This document shows, piece by piece, positions 1 through 5,600 of a DNA stretch of 8,257 nt. Position 1 is the stretch's first letter, and each line of letters starts with the position of its first letter. The DNA lies in the NCBI GenBank assembly GCA_030042795.1, contig JASHYZ010000158.1, forward strand, positions 1-8,257. The letters run 5' to 3'. The position numbers were made by a program, and so were the translations under genes. This DNA comes from Terriglobia bacterium. Its GTDB lineage: Bacteria; Acidobacteriota; Terriglobia; UBA7540. The notes beneath the pieces are model-generated. The model saw nothing but the letters and a program-made list of their open reading frames with translations, was not told where the DNA came from and did no database searches.

Positions 1-39
1 TAACCAGGATTCGGGCCATAGGAACAGTGACAAGTGACT

Positions 40-154
40 AGCAGGAAAGGCAAGAGCCAAGAGCAAGAGCCAAGAGCAAGAGCCAAAAGGCCAAGGCCAA
101 AAGGCAAAAGCCAAGAGCCAAAGCCCAGAAGCAAGGCCAAGAGGCAAAGGCCAA
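40..154. repeat. T-free low-complexity tract downstream of fdhA
   Basis: For 115 consecutive bases the plus strand contains only A, G and C; the first T after position 39 is at 155. The tract is built from shuffled short words such as CAAGAGC, CAAGGCC and CAAAAG. A readthrough transcript from fdhA on the minus strand would therefore contain no A here. A 63-codon open frame crosses it, but the predicted protein is only Lys/Arg/Pro/Gln/Ser/Glu/Ala stutter, so I treat this as non-coding. The word structure looks like replication slippage or expansion of a short seed. The function is unknown. The composition is seen directly; the slippage origin is inferred. Confidence 0.85.
50..86. repeat. 13-bp tandem repeat, about 2.8 copies
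   Basis: The unit CAAGAGCCAAGAG repeats perfectly with a 13-base period: copies start at 51, 64 and 77, and the third is cut after 10 bases at 86. Within the unit a shorter CAAGAG/CCAAGAG word repeats. It is the ordered core of the surrounding T-free tract. Confidence 0.85.
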
Positions 155-179
155 TGACATCTGGCTCCTTGCCTCTTGG
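137..179 (-). terminator. Long hairpin after fdhA, possible terminator
   Basis: Bases 137-153 pair with 162-179 to give a 17-bp stem with one G-U pair (in RNA) and one bulged A, closing an 8-base loop at 154-161. Read on the minus strand it begins 11 nt after the fdhA stop codon, where an intrinsic terminator would sit. No clean U-run follows the stem (the next bases read CCTTGCTTCT), so it may instead protect the 3' end or assist Rho-dependent ending. A competing 16-bp perfect inverted repeat (48-63 with 173-188) uses part of the same sequence. Confidence 0.5.
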
Positions 180-190
180 CTCTTGCCTGT

Positions 191-1390
191 TCAGTTGCGC
201 GAGATGCTGTTATGCGGATCGATGACGAATTTCTTAGCCGCTCCTTTATCAAAATCCTTGTAGCCCTTCGGGCCGTCGTCCAGCTTGATGACGGTGACGT
301 TGGTGGCTTTGGCGATTTTGATTTTGTCGTAGAGAATGGCCATCATCAATCCGCGGTTGTACTTCATCACGGGACACTGACCTGTGGTGAAGTGGTGAGA
401 CTTCGCCCAACCGAGACCAATGCGGATCACCAGGTTGCCAGTCTTGGCGGCTTCATCGATGCCGCCGGGGTCCTCGGTTACATACAGTCCTGGGATGCCG
501 ATGGCGCCAGCGGCGCGAGTGAGCTGCATCAACGAATTGAGAACCGTTGCCGGCGCCTCCTTGGCAGCCCCTGCACCGTGGCCTCGGGCCTCGAAACCGA
601 CGCAATCCACCGCGCAGTCAACTTCAGGCACTCCGAGAATTTGATCGATCTGGTCAGCGATCGAAGCACCCTTGGAAACGTCGACGGTCTCGCAGCCAAA
701 ACTCTTGGCCTGCGCGAGACGCTCAGGGATCATATCGCCCACGATCACGCAAGCCGCTCCCAGCAGGTGGCAAGCGGCCGCGCAGGCGAGTCCCACTGGT
801 CCGGCACCCGCCACGTAAACAGTCGATCCGGTTGTGACGCCGGCTGTGACAGCGCCGTGGTAACCTGTGGGCAGAATGTCCGAGAGGCAGGTGAGGTCGC
901 GGATCTTTTCGAGCGCCTGAGCCTTATCCGGAAACTTGAGCAGGTTGAAATCGGCGTAGGGAACCATGACGTATTCCGCCTGTCCGCCCACCCATCCGCC
1001 CATATCGACGTAGCCATAAGCGGCGCCGGGACGGGCCGGATTCACGTTGAGGCAGACCCCGGTATTTCGCTCCTTGCAGTTACGGCAGCGCCCGCAAGCG
1101 ATGTTGAAGGGGACAGAAACCAGGTCACCAACGTTGATGAATTCAACGTCGCGTCCCTTCTCGATGACTTCGCCGGTGATCTCATGGCCCAGGATCAAAC
1201 CTTTCGGCGCCGTGGTGCGGCCCCGGACCATGTGCTGGTCACTCCCGCAGATATTGGTGGAGACGATCTTCAGAATCACCCCGTGTTCGCACTTGCGATT
1301 GCCCAGCGCCAGCTTCGGGTAGTCGATGCTCTGGACCTCGACCTCGACCGCGCCCGTACCCATATACGCCAAGCCACGATTGCTCGCCAT
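191..1390 (-). CDS. fdhA: Glutathione-independent formaldehyde dehydrogenase (Zn/NAD)
   Basis: This 399-residue cytoplasmic medium-chain Zn dehydrogenase oxidises formaldehyde, and in this family sometimes other aldehydes or alcohols, using NAD. It closely resembles Pseudomonas putida FdhA, also 399 residues, from recalled sequence. The predicted catalytic Zn ligands are Cys48, His69 (in GHE) and Asp171 (in CLSDILPTGYHG). The structural Zn ligands are Cys99, Cys102, Cys105 and Cys113. The Rossmann loop GAGPVG is at 195-200, with Asp219 at the end of the next strand, consistent with NAD over NADP. An open frame extends 25 codons upstream, but the chosen ATG has AGGAGG 8 nt before it and matches the family N-terminus. 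It is the last of four co-oriented genes, 209 bp beyond the GlcG-like gene. The family call is strong. The physiological substrate is uncertain: lactaldehyde or another sugar-derived aldehyde is possible given the rhamnose genes nearby, but that is inference. Confidence 0.95.
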   Translation of the reverse strand: MASNRGLAYMGTGAVEVEVQSIDYPKLALGNRKCEHGVILKIVSTNICGSDQHMVRGRTTAPKGLILGHEITGEVIEKGRDVEFINVGDLVSVPFNIACGRCRNCKERNTGVCLNVNPARPGAAYGYVDMGGWVGGQAEYVMVPYADFNLLKFPDKAQALEKIRDLTCLSDILPTGYHGAVTAGVTTGSTVYVAGAGPVGLACAAACHLLGAACVIVGDMIPERLAQAKSFGCETVDVSKGASIADQIDQILGVPEVDCAVDCVGFEARGHGAGAAKEAPATVLNSLMQLTRAAGAIGIPGLYVTEDPGGIDEAAKTGNLVIRIGLGWAKSHHFTTGQCPVMKYNRGLMMAILYDKIKIAKATNVTVIKLDDGPKGYKDFDKGAAKKFVIDPHNSISRN

Positions 1391-1398
1391 GTGATTAG

Positions 1399-1404
1399 CC
1401 TCCT
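1399..1404 (-). promoter_or_regulatory. Shine-Dalgarno for fdhA
   Basis: AGGAGG on the minus strand, 8 nt before the ATG at 1390. It decides this start over the in-frame ATG at 1465. Confidence 0.85.
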
Positions 1405-1471
1405 GATTGAATTTTGGAACTGTTCCCCGTTCGTTTGCCGCTGCGGAAGACCCAAAGTCTATCACTGCAGA

Positions 1472-1501
1472 GCGAGATTCCTCGCTACGCTCGGAATGAC
1501 A
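1472..1501 (-). repeat. Dispersed intergenic repeat, copy A
   Basis: This 30-base segment matches 2561-2590 at 23 of 30 positions without gaps and in the same orientation. On the minus strand it begins TGTCATTCCGAGCG and continues into AGCGAGG. Bases 1471-1486 form a perfect 6-bp stem (AGCGAG/CTCGCT) with a 4-base ATTC loop. It resembles the widely scattered REP-like words that produce spurious 'CHAERSEAS' peptides in bacterial databases; that link is from memory. The rest of the 1391-1599 gap holds no gene I can support. Confidence 0.6.
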
Positions 1502-1599
1502 GATGTCGGAAGCGCGGTTTGCGCAACCCAGCGGGACTACCTAATAATCATCACGCGTCAGTGGCGCGCGATCCCGAGACCAACTCATCGGACGTTCTG

Positions 1600-1995
1600 C
1601 TAGAACGCCGCCGCGCCAGCCTCAGCCACGGCATGATCCTGCTCGCCGGAGCCGCCGCTGACGCCGATGGCGCCCACCACCTTGCCGTCGCGCTTCAGCG
1701 GAATCCCACCGGCAAAAATCATAATCTTGCCGTCGTTCGAAGCGTGAATACCAAAGAACTGAGAGCCGGACTGGCTGTGCGTGGCCAGGTCTTTGGTGGC
1801 GATGTCAAAGGCTCGCGAGGTGTAGGCTTTCTTGATGGAAATATCGATACTGCCCAGCCAGGCGCCGTCCATCCTCACGTGGGAAACGAGATTGCCGCCT
1901 CCGTCCGCCACGGCGATGTTCATGGGCTGGCCGATTTCCGCCGCTTTCTTTTCGGCAGCCGCGATCACCCTTCGTGCGTCGCTCAGAGTTACCAT
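1600..1995 (-). CDS. GlcG/HbpS-family (DUF336) protein
   Basis: This 131-residue protein is the usual size for a stand-alone DUF336 domain. Family signatures visible are VADGGGNLVSHVRMDGA (29-45), the SIKKAYTSRAF helix (53-63), the FAGGIPL loop (94-100), GAIGVSGG (108-115) and a following Asp120. Members include GlcG of glycolate operons, the haem-binding HbpS of Streptomyces and the C-terminal domain of PduO. They bind small ligands or haem/cobalamin, and most have no proven enzymatic role. There is no signal peptide, so it is probably cytoplasmic. I chose the ATG at 1995 because GGGGAGG lies 6 nt upstream; the ATG at 2055 would add 20 residues translated from the repeat-bearing spacer. It lies 74 bp after rhaM and 209 bp before fdhA. 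A role as accessory protein for the adjacent dehydrogenase or sugar pathway is inference. Confidence 0.9.
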   Translation of the reverse strand: MVTLSDARRVIAAAEKKAAEIGQPMNIAVADGGGNLVSHVRMDGAWLGSIDISIKKAYTSRAFDIATKDLATHSQSGSQFFGIHASNDGKIMIFAGGIPLKRDGKVVGAIGVSGGSGEQDHAVAEAGAAAF

Positions 1996-2001
1996 GCAAT
2001 G

Positions 2002-2008
2002 CCTCCCC
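2002..2008 (-). promoter_or_regulatory. Shine-Dalgarno for the GlcG-like gene
   Basis: GGGGAGG on the minus strand, 6 nt before the ATG at 1995. It supports this start over the upstream in-frame ATG at 2055. Confidence 0.75.
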
Positions 2009-2012
2009 AGTT

Positions 2013-2038
2013 CAGTTAACAGTCGACAGTTAACAGTC
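2013..2038. repeat. 12-bp direct repeat in the rhaM-glcG spacer
   Basis: CAGTTAACAGTC occurs at 2013-2024 and again, identically, at 2027-2038 (14-base period), joined by GA. Each unit contains the palindrome GTTAAC, and GTCGAC sits at the junction. The repeat fills about a third of the 74-bp gap between rhaM and the GlcG-like gene. It could be a slippage product, a two-site operator or a protein-binding spacer; nothing in the sequence decides. Confidence 0.7.
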
Positions 2039-2069
2039 AAAGGTCGAAAGATCACCCACTCAGGTTGCT

Positions 2070-2390
2070 TCAGTCAAAGTGGAACACTTCCTTGGGTGGC
2101 GCCATTCGCTTATCGGCGTGCCCGCCTTCGGCACCCTCAAAGAACTCGGCCATTTCCTTCTGCCAGCGCGCGTTCACCGGGTAGGTCTGCATTTTGCGCA
2201 CGGCCTCCTCAAAGTTGTCGGTCTCCAAATAGCCCACCAGCAGGCCATCTGGGCGCAAGAACAACGAATAGTTGCGCCAACCGGTCTCGCGCAAAGCTTT
2301 CAGCATCTCCGGCCAGACGTTTTGATGACGGGCTTCGTACTCTTGCAGGCGATCCGGCTTGACCTTCAAGAGGAAACAGACGCGCTCCAT
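2070..2390 (-). CDS. rhaM: L-rhamnose mutarotase
   Basis: This 106-residue protein interconverts the alpha and beta anomers of L-rhamnose in the cytoplasm, speeding entry of the sugar into catabolism. It matches the RhaM/YiiL/RhaU family over its full length (E. coli protein 104 residues, from recalled sequence). His22, the catalytic histidine position in the E. coli enzyme, is conserved in the segment EYEARHQNVWPEM, together with Tyr18 and Trp26-Pro27. The NYSLFL strand starts at Asn40-Tyr41, the MQTYPVNARWQKEM segment carries the conserved Trp, and the C-terminus KEVFHFD resembles the family's QEVFYLP ending. AAAGAGG lies 4 nt upstream of the ATG, a rather short spacing. Rhamnose isomerase, kinase and aldolase genes are not in the window. 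The nearby rhamnosidase supports the assignment. Confidence 0.92.
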   Translation of the reverse strand: MERVCFLLKVKPDRLQEYEARHQNVWPEMLKALRETGWRNYSLFLRPDGLLVGYLETDNFEEAVRKMQTYPVNARWQKEMAEFFEGAEGGHADKRMAPPKEVFHFD

Positions 2391-2450
2391 AGAACCTCTT
2401 TGTGCACTCCATCAATCTCCGCGCAGCGCCGTCGCCGCGTCATTCTGAAC

Positions 2451-2476
2451 CGATTCGCCTCTCTGCTTGCGAATCG
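2451..2476. repeat. Hairpin 1 of an abutting pair
   Basis: CGATTCGC (2451-2458) and GCGAATCG (2469-2476) are perfect 8-bp inverted repeats around a 10-base loop. The second hairpin begins at the very next base. It lies in the 291-bp gap between the giant haem protein gene and rhaM. No T-run flanks it on either strand. Confidence 0.7.
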
Positions 2477-2495
2477 CTCTTCGCTCAGCGAAGAG
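2477..2495. repeat. Hairpin 2: 9-bp near-palindrome
   Basis: CTCTTCGCT (2477-2485) is followed by a single C and then AGCGAAGAG (2487-2495), an exact reverse complement. With hairpin 1 it makes a compact double stem-loop resembling REP/BIME elements. It could act on mRNA stability between the two genes. As a terminator it is weak because no U-tract follows on the minus strand. Confidence 0.7.
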
Positions 2496-2560
2496 GCTCA
2501 CGGTAAACTCCGCGCAGCAGAGTGAAGAAGCAGCGTATTCTCTCGCGGCGCAAACGAAAT

Positions 2561-2590
2561 GCAGGATGCTTCGCTGCGCTCAGCATGACA
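2561..2590 (-). repeat. Dispersed intergenic repeat, copy B
   Basis: This is the second copy of the 30-base repeat at 1472-1501 (23/30 identical, same orientation). On the minus strand it begins TGTCATGCTGAGCGCAGCGA. ATGCT (2566-2570) and AGCAT (2583-2587) form a short stem. The open frame through it reads CHAERSEAS, a peptide I recognise as a frequent spurious translation of such repeats. Apart from this element and the two hairpins, the 2391-2681 gap holds no supportable gene or clear promoter. Confidence 0.65.
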
Positions 2591-2681
2591 GGCTTCCGAC
2601 TTGGGTTTCCGTTCCGACGTAACGTATAGCGCATTGCTGCGTGTCGCAGCGAGCACCCCAGTCAACGCTGTTGGGCCAACG

Positions 2682-5600
2682 CTACTTCGTGCCCCGCACA
2701 TTCTCGGCGGTCTGTAGTGTCGCCCCCCTGATCCACTCCAGGATGGTCTTGTATTGCCAGCTCGATTCGTTGCCTGGCCAGCGCTGACCGCCGTTGTGTG
2801 TCGCCAGATAATCAGCGACGTCGCCGCCGGAATCCGTGGGCCGCGTGGGCTTGATCAGCATCAGGCTGTGGGTCGGATCGCTGATATTGACCACCCGCAT
2901 CGCGTACTTGTAGTTCTCCTCGCTGTCCTGATCGGAGAAGACCCCTTCTGAATTGGGCGGCTGCAGTTTGAAAATCACATGATTGGCGTGGCAGAATACG
3001 CAAGCCTTGCCGTCAGCTCCGGGCGCGGCCAGGATGGGTTCAATGCGCTTGACGAAAAAGCTGAAATCGAGAACTGAGCCCGGCTGCACGTCCTGCAACG
3101 CTTCAGACAGATTTTTGCCCGCCAGCACCCGTTCCGCGATCAACTGCAGGCGCGGGTTGCGTCCCTGCTGCAGTCTCTCGAGCGCAGCCCGAAAGTCCGG
3201 CCGCTGCTCAATCCCCGGCGCCTTGCGGAGCAGATCAAGGGCCGCGGCGCGAACGTTGGCGTCCCGATCCTCCAGGCTGGCCAGTACGGCATTCAGCACA
3301 ATGGGCTGTGCAAGAAAGTTCGGCGGCTTGTAGTAGGCATTATGGCCCAGGTAATAGGCCTGGTCCTGAGAGACAGCACCGCCGGCAACCGCGAGGTGAC
3401 GGCGCATGAACTCCGGATCATTCACTTCTTCAATCAGAATGCCGCGGCCAGAACTCCCGAGCTGCGAAAAGTTCTGGGCCACGCGCGCGGAAAGCTGCGG
3501 GTCCGGCAGAAAGTGTTCGAGGCAGATCCGGATGGCCGCGCGTTGCACGTTCGGGTCTGGGTCGCTCAGGCCGGCGAACATCTGGTCACGAAGCTGGGGA
3601 TCCTGAGTCAGTGCATCGAAGCCCGAAGCCGCGTCCAGCACGCCAGCATAATTCGCCGGACGAGGCTGGCTTTCAAGCGACGCGCGTAGAGCGTTCAGCA
3701 CGCTAGGCTCGCGGCCCCACGGCGAGTCTTCCGGTATCGCGGCGAGCAGCGGCAGCACCACCGCCTGGCTATCCGGGTTTCCTTGCTGGATAATCTGAAC
3801 CACAGTCTTCACCAGCGCGGGATCAGGCGCTCCTGGGCTTGAAAGGTTCAGAAGTCCTCGTTGGCCGTTTTCGTAAACGTATCGTACCGTCTTGCGGACC
3901 TCTTCACTCGGATCGAGGCTTAGCTTCAGGGCGGCCAAGGCAAACCGCGCGTCACCCGCGGTGCTTAGGGTGCTGCCGGCCTTCAGCACGTCAATTTTCA
4001 TAGCGTCGCTCGCGTCACCGCCTTTGAGACAGTCGACCAGCGCCTCTTCGAGCTCAGAGCCGGAACTCTGGAAGAAGTGGATGAGCTCGCTGTCATTGCC
4101 CACTCGCGTTTGGAAGAAGCCATTGTGCACGTCGTATTTGAAATTCACCGTCTCGCGGTAAGGAGGATATTCGTAACCCGGCACATGAAGATCGGGTACC
4201 CCCTCGACGTACTTGGTGAGCACGGCAGGCAGGCCGATTGACACCGTTCCCTCTTTTAGAGTCGGCAGAGCGTAATGACGGACGTGGAAATCCCAAAGAG
4301 CCGTCAGGACTGCTTCGCGGCCTTGCGGGGAAGCTTTCTCCAACACGCGAGCCAGGATGTGGGCTTGGTCACGCACCACCGCTTCATAACCATCTTCAAT
4401 GCGGTCTTTGTCCTCTTGAGTCGCGGCTGCTTTGATCCAGGCGCCCATGTAGCCGGTGTTTTCGTCGAGGATGTCGTAGACGCTTTCCTGAAGTCCGCGG
4501 CGAACCATGGCGTCCGGCTCGGCACTGAGGTGGGTAGCGAGGGCCTCCAGAATGCCGTCGCGCTCCGGGCGATTGTCCACGCGCCAGTAGTACCAGCGCC
4601 ACAATCCTGAAGCAGCCTGGAAGCGCACAAATGGCGCGGGGTCGCTAAGGCCGGCCTCAAGCGCCGCCAGCAGTTTCGGGTCATCCGTCAGTGATTTGAA
4701 ATGCTGGTTGAAGACGCGGGTAGCGCCCCAGCGCTCGCGGGCGTCCGGCGAGCGCAGTGCGGAGGTTAACAGTTCGCGGCCCTGTGCGGCTGCGTCCGGC
4801 CGACGCGAAATAATCATTCGAATCGCATATGCGGCAGCGCACTGCACCATCTTTGTGGGATCGGCGAGTGCTTTGGTGAGCACGGAAAGCGCGCCCGGGT
4901 CCGCCATGTGGCCCAGGGCGCGAGCTGCGGCCTCCCGGGCCAAAGGCTGATCGCTGGAAGCCAGCACTTGCCGAATCTGCTGCAGCACGGGTTCTGGCGC
5001 CAAGTCCCAAAACTGGTCAAGCTGAGTCAGCAGGAGGGGCAGGCTGTTCGTCACCAAATGATGAGGCGGAGGCGGGTACGCTGCATCCCAATCCTTGGCC
5101 TTGGTTGAGCCGGGGTACAGCGTGGAGAGCGCCATCACCGCAAACTCCGTCGCGCGGAAGGGGGTGTTAAACCCCTGGTAGACAGGGTCTCCTTCCCAAC
5201 TTCCCTCCGGCCGCTGCGCACGCAGGCAGGCCTCGACGGCACGCGCCAGGTGCGCGTCGTTCTCGGGACGCCGGCCCGCGAGCGCCAAAGCCAAAATGGC
5301 GTGATAGGAAATAAAATCCGCCGGTTTCGCTGTCTTGTCTAAAGGATAGGGCCACATTCCCTCCGGAGTCTCGTAGCTGTAAAGCTGGTCGATCAGCTTG
5401 TCAAGCTCAGGCGCGTACTTCTCGCGATCGATCGTGGCCAGGAACTGGATCTTCCAGTTCAGATCGATCATGTTTTTGGGCTCATAGGGCACTGCGAGGT
5501 GCTCTACGTTGTCGCGCTCGGCCATCCATTGCGCGTCGTGGGTATGCTGGTATAGCAGGTCAAAGGTCTTCCAGCTTTGGGTGGCGATTTCGAACGGGCT

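Noticed and set aside
40..154. CRISPR array
   Set aside because: The repeats are contiguous 13-mers and shuffled words without unique spacers, and no cas genes are present.
34..225. 63-codon Lys/Arg/Pro-rich open frame
   Set aside because: It is a translation of the T-free repeat tract, with no ribosome site and no conserved features. The lack of T removes stop codons by itself.
176..1603. 475-codon open frame on the plus strand opposite fdhA
   Set aside because: It mirrors the fdhA codons in GC-rich DNA and has no recognisable domain. fdhA on the other strand is unmistakable, with all its Zn ligands and a strong ribosome site.
2477..2495. Intrinsic terminator of the giant haem gene
   Set aside because: The stem is strong but the loop is one base and no U-run follows on the minus strand, so it is listed as a hairpin repeat only.
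2498..2701. 67-codon open frame in the gap before rhaM
   Set aside because: It contains CHAERSEAS, the usual spurious translation of a dispersed intergenic repeat, and it overlaps the 3' end of the giant gene.
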